A stretch of 64,000 bases of DNA from Oscillospiraceae bacterium. GTDB taxonomy: Bacteria > Bacillota > Clostridia > Oscillospirales > Oscillospiraceae. A model generated the notes under the pieces. That model was given only the letters and a program-made list of their open reading frames with translations, ran no database searches and was not told the origin of the DNA. Below are positions 49,319 through 57,682 of the stretch, one piece after another. A program made the position numbers and the translations under genes. Numbering within the stretch: position 1 is the first letter of the stretch; the number at the start of each line of letters is the position of its first letter. Where the stretch lies: contig AP025582.1 in NCBI GenBank assembly GCA_022846075.1, positions 744,001-808,000 of the forward strand, given 5' to 3'.

Positions 49319-50389
49319 ATGTCTACTAAGAAATCTGCCCTTGCTATGCTCCTGGCCGGCGCCATGACCCTGTCCCTGGCCGCCTGCGGCGGCGGCAACA
49401 CCACCGAGTCCAAGGCTCCCGTGGAGTCCACTCCCGTTGCTGAGAGTGCTGCTCCCTCCACTGACGGCGCCAAGGTCGGCCAGACCGTCCTGAAGCTCTC
49501 CTTCAACCAGACCCTTGAGAACCCCGAGGCCAAGACCGTCCTTGAGCTGTCCGACAAGCTCTACGACGCCACCGAGGGCCGCTATTCCCTGGAGGTCTAT
49601 CCCTCTGAGCAGCTGGGCTCCCAGCAGGAGTCGCTGGAGCTGGTGCAGCAGGGCGCCATCGACATGGCCATCGTGGCCAACTCCATCGTGGAGGGCGTGA
49701 ATCCCGACTTCGCCATCATCGGCACCCCCTACATCTATGACTCCATCGAGCATCAGAAGAAGCTGTTCCAGTCCGGCAAGCTGGACGACCTGTTCGCCAG
49801 CACCCAGGACAACGGCTTCACCGTCCTGGCCGCTTACAGCCTCGGGCCCCGCTGCCTGTACACCAAGGAGCTGATCACCACTCCCGAGGAGCTGGCCGGC
49901 AAGAAGATCCGCGTCATGCAGTCCGACACCATGATCCAGATGCTCAACAACATGGGCGGCGTGGGCACCGCCATGGCTCAGGGCGACGTGTACTCCGCCA
50001 TCCAGGCCGGTACCCTCGACGGCGCTGAGAACAACATCATCACCTACACCGACCTCCTCCAGTACGAGGTTGCCCCCTACTACACCCTCACCAACCACCT
50101 GATGATCCCCGACGAGCTGATCATCAACAACGACGTGCTGGGCAAGATGTCCGCCGAGGACCAGGAGGCTCTGAAGAAGCTGTCCACCGAGTCCGTGGAG
50201 ACCATGTTCACCCTGGCTGAGGAGCTGCGCGACCAGTACTTCACCGAGTGCGAGACCGAGCACGGCGTCACCGTCACCGAGATCGACATCAAGCCCTTCC
50301 AGGACCGCTGCCAGGGCCAGATCGAGGAGATCGCCAACCGCACCGACATGACCAAGTCCGTCTACGAGGCCATTCTGTCCCTGCGGTAA
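49319..50389 (+). CDS. dctP: TRAP transporter substrate-binding lipoprotein (DctP)
   Basis: A 356-residue extracytoplasmic solute receptor. The lipobox LSLAAC (Cys ~23) and a Ser/Thr linker precede the DctP fold (KLSFNQTLENPEAKTVLELSDKL; EQLGSQQESLELVQQGAIDMAIV; LGPRCLYTKELITTPEELAGKKIRVMQSD), with the carboxylate-binding arginine region near KKIRV. It probably binds a hexuronate or unsaturated/keto uronate, judging from the operon. Codon use is richer in T-ending codons than its neighbours, as expected for a very highly expressed gene. GAGGAGGA precedes the ATG. Confidence 0.9.
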   Translation: MSTKKSALAMLLAGAMTLSLAACGGGNTTESKAPVESTPVAESAAPSTDGAKVGQTVLKLSFNQTLENPEAKTVLELSDKLYDATEGRYSLEVYPSEQLGSQQESLELVQQGAIDMAIVANSIVEGVNPDFAIIGTPYIYDSIEHQKKLFQSGKLDDLFASTQDNGFTVLAAYSLGPRCLYTKELITTPEELAGKKIRVMQSDTMIQMLNNMGGVGTAMAQGDVYSAIQAGTLDGAENNIITYTDLLQYEVAPYYTLTNHLMIPDELIINNDVLGKMSAEDQEALKKLSTESVETMFTLAEELRDQYFTECETEHGVTVTEIDIKPFQDRCQGQIEEIANRTDMTKSVYEAILSLR

Positions 50390-50432
50390 TCGATTCCCCC
50401 TTAAATAGTTCCAATACTCTTACGTGACAGCA

Positions 50433-50460
50433 AGAGGCCCGCAGGCTCCTGCGGGCCTCT
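50433..50460 (+). terminator. partial terminator/processing hairpin between dctP and dctQ
   Basis: AGAGGCCCGCAGG and CCTGCGGGCCTCT form a near-perfect stem with weak TTCTG tail. It probably lets the receptor mRNA be more abundant than the permease part. Confidence 0.65.
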
Positions 50461-50507
50461 TCTGATAAAAACAGAAAACCGCAAGCAAGAGAAAAGGAGG
50501 ACCTTGT

Positions 50508-51029
50508 ATGCAAGCGTTTACCGCTGTGAAGCGGGGAGTGGACAAGGTCATAGAATGGCTGTGCATCATCATCCTGGCCGTCATGACCGTGCTGGTGACC
50601 TATCAGGTCGTCACCCGCTACTTCTTCAGCAAGCCCAGCGCCATCTCCGAGACCCTGGCCCAGTACCTCTTCGTGTGGATGATCATGTATGGCTCCGCCT
50701 ACGTGTTCGGCCTGAGAGAGCATCTGGACATCACCACCATCAAGGATAAGCTCCACGGCGTGCCCCTGCTGGTGGTGGAGCTGCTCATCAATGTGGTGCT
50801 GATCCTGTTCGCCGCCGTGGTGCTGATGTACGGCGGCCAGGCGGTCACCGCCCAGCAGATGGGCACCATGGACGCCGCCCTTCAGATCCCCATGGGCGTC
50901 ATCTACTCCGCCATCCCCATCTCCGGCGTGTTCATCCTGTTCTACGCCATCTACAACATTTTCCTGGCGTTCCACAACTACAAGTCCGGCGTGACCAGCG
51001 TTGACAAAGACGCCGGCAGCACCATGTGA
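50508..51029 (+). CDS. dctQ: TRAP transporter small membrane subunit (DctQ)
   Basis: A 173-residue protein with four membrane helices. The family pattern is visible in VIEWLCIIILAVMTVLVTYQVVTRYFF, SETLAQYLFVWMIMYGSAYVFGLREHLDI and GVIYSAIPISGVFILFYAIYNIF. It pairs with DctM, whose gene follows 17 bp downstream. Confidence 0.92.
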   Translation: MQAFTAVKRGVDKVIEWLCIIILAVMTVLVTYQVVTRYFFSKPSAISETLAQYLFVWMIMYGSAYVFGLREHLDITTIKDKLHGVPLLVVELLINVVLILFAAVVLMYGGQAVTAQQMGTMDAALQIPMGVIYSAIPISGVFILFYAIYNIFLAFHNYKSGVTSVDKDAGSTM

Positions 51030-51046
51030 GAGGAGGAGACTGAATT

Positions 51047-52390
51047 ATGGAACAAGCAGCAATCGCCGCCCTCGTCATGGTGGTGTCCATCGTCATCATG
51101 CTGGCCCTGGGCTTTCCCATCGGCCTTTCCATCGGTGCCGGCGCCGCCGCCGCCGTCATGGTGGTCCTCCCCTTCCAGCAGGCCATGATGACCGCCGCCA
51201 AGCGGACCTTTACCGGCGCCAACTCCTTCTCCCTGCTGGCCATCCCCTTCTTCGTGCTGGCGGGCAACATCATGAATAACGGCGGCATCGCCAAACGATT
51301 GATCGGATGCGCCCAGATATTGGCCCACAAGCTCCCCGGCTCCCTGGCCCAGACCAACATCGTGGCCAACATGCTCTTCGGCGCCATCTCCGGCTCCGGC
51401 GTGGCCGCGGCCTCCGCCATGGGCGGCATCCTGGGCCCCATGGAGGAGGAGGAGGGCTACGCCCGTGAGTTCTCCGCCGCCGTCAACATCGCCTCCGGCC
51501 CGACCGGCATGATGATCCCGCCCAGCAACATCATGATCGTCTACTCCACCGTGGCCGGCTCCGTCTCCATCGCCGCCCTCTTCATGGCCGGCTACGTCCC
51601 CGGCATCCTCTGGGGCGTGGGCTGTATGATCCTCACCGGCTTCATGGCCCACAAGCGGGGCTATGTTTCCACCGAGAAGTACCCCTTCCGCCAGGTCCTC
51701 AAGACCCTGTGGGCCGGCATCCCCAGCCTGCTGCTGATCGTCATCGTCATCGGCGGCATCCTGGGCGGCGTGTTCACCGCCACTGAGGGCTCCGCCATTG
51801 CCGTGGTCTACTCCCTGGTGCTGTCGGCGGTCTACCGCAGCATCAAGATGAAGGACCTGCCCAAGATCCTGCTGGCCAGCGTGAAGACCACCGCCGTCGT
51901 CGAGTTCCTGGTGTGCGTGTCCTCCATCATGAGCTGGGTCATGTCCTACGCCAAGATCCCCCAGATGATTTCCGATGCCATGCTGGGTATCAGCAACAAC
52001 CCCATCGTTATCCTCATCATCATGAACATCATCCTGCTGCTGGTGGGCACCTTCATGGACCCGACCCCCGCGGTGCTGATCTTCACCCCCATCTTCCTGC
52101 CCATCGTCCAGTCCTTCGGCATGCACCCGGTGCACTTCGGCCTGATGATGGTCATGAACCTCTGTGTGGGCACCCTGACCCCGCCAGTGGGCGCCATCCT
52201 CTTCGCCGGCTGCAAGATCGCCGACGTGAAGATCGACCAGGTCATCAAGACGCTGCTGCCCTTCTTCGGCGTGGTGCTGGTGGCCCTGCTGCTGGTGACC
52301 TATGTGCCCTTCCTGTCCCTGGCTATCCCCAACGCCCTGAAGCTGATCACCCTGCCCGCCGGCTTCAACATGTTCTTTGTGGGCGGCTGA
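51047..52390 (+). CDS. dctM: TRAP transporter large permease subunit (DctM)
   Basis: A 447-residue sodium-coupled permease with about 12 helices. It shows ALGFPIGLSIG, LLAIPFFVLAGNIMNNGGI, FGAISGSGVAAASAMGGIL, GPTGMMIPPSNIMIVYS and VMNLCVGTLTPPVGAILFAGC, all conserved DctM elements including the two ion-site hairpins. It ends the transport part of the operon; catabolic enzymes follow after 69 bp. Confidence 0.95.
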   Translation: MEQAAIAALVMVVSIVIMLALGFPIGLSIGAGAAAAVMVVLPFQQAMMTAAKRTFTGANSFSLLAIPFFVLAGNIMNNGGIAKRLIGCAQILAHKLPGSLAQTNIVANMLFGAISGSGVAAASAMGGILGPMEEEEGYAREFSAAVNIASGPTGMMIPPSNIMIVYSTVAGSVSIAALFMAGYVPGILWGVGCMILTGFMAHKRGYVSTEKYPFRQVLKTLWAGIPSLLLIVIVIGGILGGVFTATEGSAIAVVYSLVLSAVYRSIKMKDLPKILLASVKTTAVVEFLVCVSSIMSWVMSYAKIPQMISDAMLGISNNPIVILIIMNIILLLVGTFMDPTPAVLIFTPIFLPIVQSFGMHPVHFGLMMVMNLCVGTLTPPVGAILFAGCKIADVKIDQVIKTLLPFFGVVLVALLLVTYVPFLSLAIPNALKLITLPAGFNMFFVGG

Positions 52391-52459
52391 GTCCGCCCCT
52401 CCTCTCCTCTTTTTATACTCCTCAATTCAATCTCTGACTGACGAAAGGAATCGTCTTGT

Positions 52460-53434
52460 ATGGATAATCCGAAGATCATCATCTGTGACTGCGACCACAA
52501 GGACGTGGACACCGAAAAGGCCGTTTTCGACGCCGCGGGCTACGATTTCAAGTGGCTCCACTGCCAGACCCAGGAAGAGGTCATCGAGCAGTGCCAGGGG
52601 GCGGTGTGCTTTCTCAACCAGTACGCCCGGATGGACAAGAAGATTTTTGAGGCCATCCCCACCCTCAAGTTCGTGGTGCGCTACGGCGTGGGCGTGGACA
52701 ACGTGAACCTGGAGGACGCCACCGCCTACGGCGTCCAGATCTGCAACGTGCCCGACTACGGCACCAACGAGGTGGCCGACCAGGCCTTGGCCCTCATGAT
52801 GTCCCTCACCCGCAAGAGCTATATGATTGGCAACATGACCAAGGCCGGGGTGTGGAACTACATCGAGGCTGTGCCCGTCCACCGCCTCTCCACCCGCACC
52901 GTGGGCCTCATCGGCGCCGGCCGCATCGGCACCGCCTTTGCCGAGCGGGTGAAGGCCCTGGGCTGCAAGGTGATCGCCTTTGACGCCGCCTACGGCCAGC
53001 CCGGCTTCCACACCGCCGACTTTATCGAGTACAAGGAGACGGTGGACGAGGTGCTCTCCGAGGCCGACATCCTCTCCCTCCACTGCGGTCTGACCCCCGA
53101 GACCAAGGGCATGATGAACGCCGCCGCCTTTGCCAAAATGAAGGACGGCGCCTACTTCATCAACGTGGCCCGGGGCGGTCTGGTGGACGAGGACGCCCTG
53201 GAGGCGGCCCTCTCCTCCGGCAAGCTGGCCGGCGCCGGCATCGACGTGGTGTGCGCCGAGCCCCTGTCCAAGGACAGCCCTCTCTTCAAGCACGAGAACG
53301 TGGTGGTGACTCCCCACATGGGCTGGTACTCCGAGGAGTCCGCCGTGGAGCTCAACCGCAAGTGCGCTGAGGAGACCGTCCGCTTCATGAAGGGCGAGCC
53401 GGTCCACTACCCTGTGAACCACCCCAAAGTCTGA
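52460..53434 (+). CDS. D-2-hydroxyacid dehydrogenase (NAD-dependent)
   Basis: A 324-residue enzyme of the phosphoglycerate/D-lactate/hydroxypyruvate dehydrogenase family. It shows VVRYGVGVDNVNL, the NAD-binding GLIGAGRIGTAFAERVKALG, catalytic Arg in INVARGGLVDEDAL, and the acid/base His region in VVTPHMGWYS. It probably interconverts a 2-keto acid and a D-2-hydroxy acid made during uronate breakdown, but the substrate cannot be read from sequence. It is separated from the next gene by a GC-rich hairpin at 53445-53486. Confidence 0.85.
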   Translation: MDNPKIIICDCDHKDVDTEKAVFDAAGYDFKWLHCQTQEEVIEQCQGAVCFLNQYARMDKKIFEAIPTLKFVVRYGVGVDNVNLEDATAYGVQICNVPDYGTNEVADQALALMMSLTRKSYMIGNMTKAGVWNYIEAVPVHRLSTRTVGLIGAGRIGTAFAERVKALGCKVIAFDAAYGQPGFHTADFIEYKETVDEVLSEADILSLHCGLTPETKGMMNAAAFAKMKDGAYFINVARGGLVDEDALEAALSSGKLAGAGIDVVCAEPLSKDSPLFKHENVVVTPHMGWYSEESAVELNRKCAEETVRFMKGEPVHYPVNHPKV

Positions 53435-53444
53435 GAACAAACGC

Positions 53445-53486
53445 GGAATGCCGTCTGGCGGGTTAAGGCCCGCCATGCGGCATTCC
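53445..53486 (+). other. intercistronic hairpin in the uronate operon
   Basis: GGAATGCCG and CGGCATTCC enclose a second stem GGCGGG/CCCGCC. A C-rich, T-poor tail makes it more likely a processing or stability element than a terminator. Confidence 0.55.
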
Positions 53487-53532
53487 CCCCATTCCATCCG
53501 ATTCATCACCCAATATTTGGAGGCAGAAGCAT

Positions 53533-54546
53533 ATGCAGGCTATTATTTATGAGGGCCCCAGCAAGCTGGCGGTCAAAGATATCCCCATGCCCCAGGTCAA
53601 GGAGGGCTACGCCCTGGTGAAGGTGTCCCACGCGGGCATCTGCGGCACCGATCTGCACATCTACGAGGGCTCCCACCCCCGGGCCAAGGCCCCTCTGGTC
53701 ATGGGCCACGAGTTCTCCGGCACCCTGGAGTCCGACGGTGTCCCCGGCATCGCCAAGGGCACCCGGGTCACCGTTTACCCCCTGCTCTCCTGCGGCCACT
53801 GCACCCCCTGCAAGGAGGGCAACGGCCACGTGTGTAACACCCTGGGCCTGCTGGGCATCGACTGTGACGGCGGCTTCGCCGAGTACGTCCAGGTGCCCAA
53901 GGAGAGCATCATCCCCCTGGCCGACAACGTTTCCAACAAGCTGGGCGCCTTTGTGGAGCCCGCCGCCGTGGCCGTCCACGCCCTGCGGGAACGGGGCTAC
54001 ACCCCCGGCGACAACGCCATCGTCTTTGGCTGCGGCACCATCGGCATGGTCATCGCCCTGACCCTGCGGGTCTTCGGCTGCCAAGACCTGGTGATGATGG
54101 AGACCGATCCCGCCCGGGCCAAGCTGGCCCAGGACATGGGCTTCGAGGTCCAGGACCCCACCAAGGTGGGCCCCATGGGGGACTACTGCAAGTCCCGCAC
54201 CGGCGGCGACGGCTACGACTGGGTCTTTGACTGCGCCGGCGTCCAGCCCGTGGCCAGCGTCCTGCTGGAGGCGGTGAAGGTGAAGGGCCACATCCTGGTG
54301 GTGGCCTCCTATTCCAAGCCCGCCTCCATGCCCTACTTCCTGGGTATGGCCAAGGAGTGCGACATCCAGTTCACCCGGGTCTACCGGCTGAAGGACTTTG
54401 CCCTGGCCGCCCAGATCGTGGGCGCCGACCCCAACTATGAGAAGGTCATCACCCACGTCCTTCCCGCCGCCGAGGCCCAGAAGGGCTTTGACCTGTGCAC
54501 CACGAAGGGCTCCGGCGCGGTGAAGGTCATGTTCCAGTTTGACTGA
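53533..54546 (+). CDS. zinc-dependent medium-chain dehydrogenase (polyol/aldonate type)
   Basis: A 337-residue MDR-family dehydrogenase. The catalytic zinc ligands lie in GICGTDLHIYEG and MGHEFSG; the structural zinc in LLSCGHCTPCKEGNGHVC. The nucleotide-binding motif is GCGTIGMV. Relatives oxidise L-idonate, galactitol-1-phosphate or similar polyols and aldonates at C5. In this operon it may convert an aldonate to a keto-aldonate, a function that is inferred. 14 bp separate it from kduD. Confidence 0.85.
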   Translation: MQAIIYEGPSKLAVKDIPMPQVKEGYALVKVSHAGICGTDLHIYEGSHPRAKAPLVMGHEFSGTLESDGVPGIAKGTRVTVYPLLSCGHCTPCKEGNGHVCNTLGLLGIDCDGGFAEYVQVPKESIIPLADNVSNKLGAFVEPAAVAVHALRERGYTPGDNAIVFGCGTIGMVIALTLRVFGCQDLVMMETDPARAKLAQDMGFEVQDPTKVGPMGDYCKSRTGGDGYDWVFDCAGVQPVASVLLEAVKVKGHILVVASYSKPASMPYFLGMAKECDIQFTRVYRLKDFALAAQIVGADPNYEKVITHVLPAAEAQKGFDLCTTKGSGAVKVMFQFD

Positions 54547-54560
54547 GGAGGAGATCATAA

Positions 54561-55322
54561 ATGACGAATCTGTTTGATCTGACCGGCAAGCGGGCCCTGG
54601 TCACGGGCGGCGGCCGGGGCCTGGGCCTGGGCATGGCCGAGGGCCTGGCCCAGGCTGGTGCCAAGGTGGTCATCCTGGGCTCCAGCGACGCCGTGCTGAA
54701 GGCCGCCGAGGACCTGCGGGCCAAGGGCCTGGACGTCACCGGCCTCCAGGGCGACCTCAACGACCGCCAGGGCATTCCCGCCGTCTTTGACAAGGCCGTG
54801 GAACTACTGGGCGGCGGCATCGACATCCTCCTCAACAACGCCGGCGTCCAGCGCCGGAACCACTGTGAGGACTTTACCCTGGAGGACTGGGACACGGTGA
54901 TCAACGTGAACTTGAACGCGGTCTTTGTGCTCTGCCAGCTGGCGGGGCGGAAGATGATCGCCCAGGGGGGCGGCAAGATCATCAACCTGGCCTCCATGCT
55001 CTCCTTCTTCGGCGGCTTTACGGTCCCCGCCTACGCCGCCAGCAAGGGCGGCGTGGCCCAGCTGACCAAGGCCCTGTCCAACGAGTGGGCGGGCAAGAAC
55101 ATCCAGGTCAACGCCATCGCCCCCGGCTATATGGCCACTGAGATGAACACCGCCCTCATCCACGACGAGGGCCGCAACAAGGAGATCCTGGGCCGGATCC
55201 CCGCCGGCCGGTGGGGCACCCCCGAGGACATGGCCGGACTGGCCGTATTCCTGGCCAGCCCCGCCTCCAACTACATCAACGGCGCCGTCATCCCCGTGGA
55301 CGGCGGCTACCTGGCGAAATGA
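54561..55322 (+). CDS. kduD: 2-dehydro-3-deoxy-D-gluconate 5-dehydrogenase
   Basis: A 253-residue short-chain dehydrogenase reducing 2,5-diketo-3-deoxygluconate to KDG. It has the cofactor motif TGGGRGLGLGMA, NNAGVQRRNHCEDF, active-site Tyr and Lys in YAASKGGVAQL, and IPAGRWGTPEDMAGLAVFLAS, closely matching KduD proteins. It is flanked by the kduI-containing segment of the same operon. Confidence 0.88.
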   Translation: MTNLFDLTGKRALVTGGGRGLGLGMAEGLAQAGAKVVILGSSDAVLKAAEDLRAKGLDVTGLQGDLNDRQGIPAVFDKAVELLGGGIDILLNNAGVQRRNHCEDFTLEDWDTVINVNLNAVFVLCQLAGRKMIAQGGGKIINLASMLSFFGGFTVPAYAASKGGVAQLTKALSNEWAGKNIQVNAIAPGYMATEMNTALIHDEGRNKEILGRIPAGRWGTPEDMAGLAVFLASPASNYINGAVIPVDGGYLAK

Positions 55323-55399
55323 CCCGCTGATTCGGGCGGACAAAGAAATGTTTGACCGGGCCCCGCCGGAAGGCGCGGCCGGAAAAGGGAGTGTACGAT

Positions 55400-55759
55400 A
55401 TGGACGTAAAAGAACTGGGCTTCGCGCTGGCCCACATCGGCATCAACCAGGCGGACGCCGCCGAGGCCAAGCGGACCGTGGACACCCTGTGCGCCCTCTT
55501 CGGCTTTGAGAGCCGGGAGACCGACGGGTCCTACTTCGTGGGCAAGGACGAGTTCGAGGTCATGAAGATGCCCTTCCTGGGCCGTCTGGGCCACGTGGCC
55601 ATCTACACCGACGACGCCGTCAAGGCCAAGGCCTACCTGGAGGAGAAGGGCGTGTTCTGCGACGAGAGCACCGCCAGCTACGGCCCCGATGGGCGGCTGA
55701 TGGCCATTTACTTCAAAGAGGAGATCGCGGGCTTCGCCTTCCACCTCAAGCAGCGCTGA
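55400..55759 (+). CDS. VOC-superfamily protein of the KDG operon
   Basis: A 119-residue single-domain protein with the glyoxalase/VOC fold: LGFALAHIGINQADAAEAKRTVDTLCALFGF, GRLGHVAIYTDDAVKAKAYLEEKG, MAIYFKEEIAGFAFHLKQR. Similar small proteins accompany keto-deoxygluconate genes in Firmicutes and have sometimes been mislabelled as aldolases. It may be an isomerase, epimerase or binding protein for a keto-sugar acid. The start at 55400 follows GGGAGTG. Confidence 0.75.
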   Translation: MDVKELGFALAHIGINQADAAEAKRTVDTLCALFGFESRETDGSYFVGKDEFEVMKMPFLGRLGHVAIYTDDAVKAKAYLEEKGVFCDESTASYGPDGRLMAIYFKEEIAGFAFHLKQR

Positions 55760-55814
55760 GTCCGCGCTACATATGCCGGGGGCCGGAGGCTCCCGGAGCA
55801 AAGGAGTGAACAGC

Positions 55815-56657
55815 ATGGATATTCGTTATTCCACCGGCCCCAAGGATATGCAGCGCTACACCACCGAGGAGCTGCGCAGGGAATTCCTCATCGAGGATAT
55901 GTACCGGCCCGACGCCGTCACCGCCACTTACTCCCACGTGGACCGCATGGTGGTGCTGGGCATCATGCCCGTAAACCAGACCTTGTCCATCGACCAGGGC
56001 ATCGACGTGTGGGCCAACTTCGGCACCCAGTATTTCCTGGAGCGCCGGGAGGCGGGCACCTTCAACCTGGGCGGCCCCGGCGTCGTCGTGGCCGACGGCC
56101 AGACCTTCGAGCTGGACTTTGAGGACTGCCTCTACATCACCAAGGAGACCAAGTCCGTCACCTTCCAGAGCAAGGACCCCAAGAACCCCGCCCGGTTCTA
56201 TCTGGTCTCCGCCCCCGCCCACAAGGTGTGCAAGACCACCTTCATCTCTATGAAGGACGCCAACAAGCGCCCCTGCGGGGACGCCGCCGCCTCCAACAAG
56301 CGGGTCATCAACCAGTTCATCCACCCCGACGTGCTGGAGACCTGCCAGCTGTCCATGGGCCTGACCAAGCTGGAGCCGGGCAATGTCTGGAACTCCATGC
56401 CCTGCCACACCCACGAGCGGCGCATGGAGATCTACACCTATTACGCCATTCCCGAGGACGGGGTAGTGATGCACTTCATGGGCCAGCCCCAGCAGACCCG
56501 GCACCTGGTGATGCGGAATTTCGACGCCGTCATCTCCCCCTCCTGGTCCATCCACTGCGGCTGCGGTACCAGCAATTACACCTTCATCTGGGCCATGGGC
56601 GGCGAGAACCAGGCCTTCGACGACATGGACAACATCAACGTCCCCGACCTGCGGTAA
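55815..56657 (+). CDS. kduI: 5-dehydro-4-deoxy-D-glucuronate isomerase
   Basis: Converts 5-keto-4-deoxyuronate (from unsaturated uronates of pectin or glycosaminoglycans) to 2,5-diketo-3-deoxygluconate. The 280-residue cupin shows YRPDAVTATYSHVDRMVVLGIMPV, YFLERREAGTFNLGG, and the zinc site region NVWNSMPCHTHERRMEIYTYY with conserved His and Glu. Typical length. GGAGTGAACAGC precedes the ATG. Confidence 0.93.
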   Translation: MDIRYSTGPKDMQRYTTEELRREFLIEDMYRPDAVTATYSHVDRMVVLGIMPVNQTLSIDQGIDVWANFGTQYFLERREAGTFNLGGPGVVVADGQTFELDFEDCLYITKETKSVTFQSKDPKNPARFYLVSAPAHKVCKTTFISMKDANKRPCGDAAASNKRVINQFIHPDVLETCQLSMGLTKLEPGNVWNSMPCHTHERRMEIYTYYAIPEDGVVMHFMGQPQQTRHLVMRNFDAVISPSWSIHCGCGTSNYTFIWAMGGENQAFDDMDNINVPDLR

Positions 56658-56758
56658 CCTCCTTTTCTTGAAAGAAAAGGAGGCAAAAGAACTTCCATAC
56701 GCCATGAGGGGCCGGGAGACATCCCCCCTTTGTGCCCGGTAACGAAAGGAAATGCAAT
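56658..56758 (+). repeat. intergenic repeat with A/T-rich hairpin, copy 1
   Basis: CCTCCTTTTCTT-GA-AAGAAAAGGAGG (56658-56683), then GCAAAAGAACTTCC and, further on, GTGCCCGGTAACGAAAGG before the next gene. The same layout recurs at 57560-57682. Confidence 0.6.
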
Positions 56759-57559
56759 ATGATTACTGACAAGAGTTTCCGTCTGGACGGCAAGGTCGCC
56801 CTCATCACCGGCGCCTCCTACGGCATCGGCTTCGCTATCGCTTCCGCCTACGCCTCCATGGGCGCCATCATCGTCTTTAACGACATCAACGAAGAGCTGA
56901 TGCAGAAGGGCATGGCCGCCTATAAGGAGGCGGGTATCCCCGCCCACGGCTATGTCTGCGACGTCACCGACGAGGCGGCGGTCCAGGCCATGGTGGCCCA
57001 AATCGAGAAGGAGGTCGGCGTCATCGACATCCTGGTGAACAACGCCGGCATCATCAAGCGCATCCCCATGCTGGAGATGTCCGCCGACGAGTTCCGCAAG
57101 GTCATCGACGTGGACCTGAACGCCCCCTTCATCGTCTCCAAGGCTGTCATCCCCGGCATGCTGAAGAAGGGCGCGGGCAAGATCATCAACATCTGCTCCA
57201 TGATGAGCGAGCTGGGCCGGGAGACCGTCTCCGCCTACGCCGCCGCCAAGGGCGGGCTGAAGATGCTCACCCGGAACATCTGCTCCGAGTACGGCGAGGC
57301 CAACATCCAGTGCAACGGCATCGGCCCCGGCTACATCGCCACCCCCCAGACCGCCCCCCTCCGGGAGCGTCAGCCCGACGGCAGCCGCCACCCCTTCGAC
57401 CAGTTCATCATCGCCAAGACCCCCGCCGCCCGCTGGGGTACCACCGACGACCTGATGGGTCCCGCCGTGTTCCTGGCCTCCGAGGCCTCCGACTTCGTCA
57501 ACGGCCACGTCCTCTACGTGGATGGCGGCATCCTGGCCTACATCGGCAAGCAGCCCTAA
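56759..57559 (+). CDS. short-chain dehydrogenase, gluconate 5-dehydrogenase-like
   Basis: A 266-residue SDR. Cofactor motif TGASYGIGFAIA, NNAGIIKRIPMLEMS, catalytic YAAAKGGLKML, and C-terminal RWGTTDDLMGPAVFLASEASDFVNG. It resembles gluconate/idonate 5-dehydrogenases (GNO/IdnO type) and is distinct from the operon's KduD. The operon thus carries two SDRs, one for the 2,5-diketo-3-deoxygluconate step and one perhaps for an aldonate. The substrate is inferred from context. Confidence 0.82.
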   Translation: MITDKSFRLDGKVALITGASYGIGFAIASAYASMGAIIVFNDINEELMQKGMAAYKEAGIPAHGYVCDVTDEAAVQAMVAQIEKEVGVIDILVNNAGIIKRIPMLEMSADEFRKVIDVDLNAPFIVSKAVIPGMLKKGAGKIINICSMMSELGRETVSAYAAAKGGLKMLTRNICSEYGEANIQCNGIGPGYIATPQTAPLRERQPDGSRHPFDQFIIAKTPAARWGTTDDLMGPAVFLASEASDFVNGHVLYVDGGILAYIGKQP

Positions 57560-57682
57560 CTTCCTTTTCTTTGAAAAGAAAAGGAAGCAAAAGAAACTTC
57601 CGCATCGCCTCGGCGGCGTGTCCGGGAACGGACGTTGGTGCCCGGTGACGGAAGGCGCATTGGAACCAAGGAGTGGAACGGT
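57560..57682 (+). repeat. intergenic repeat with A/T-rich hairpin, copy 2
   Basis: CTTCCTTTTCTTT-GA-AAAGAAAAGGAAG (57560-57587), then GCAAAAGAAACTTCC and GTGCCCGGTGACGGAAGG. Relative to copy 1, CC/GG pairs in the stem are replaced by CT/AG pairs, preserving the hairpin. Confidence 0.6.
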
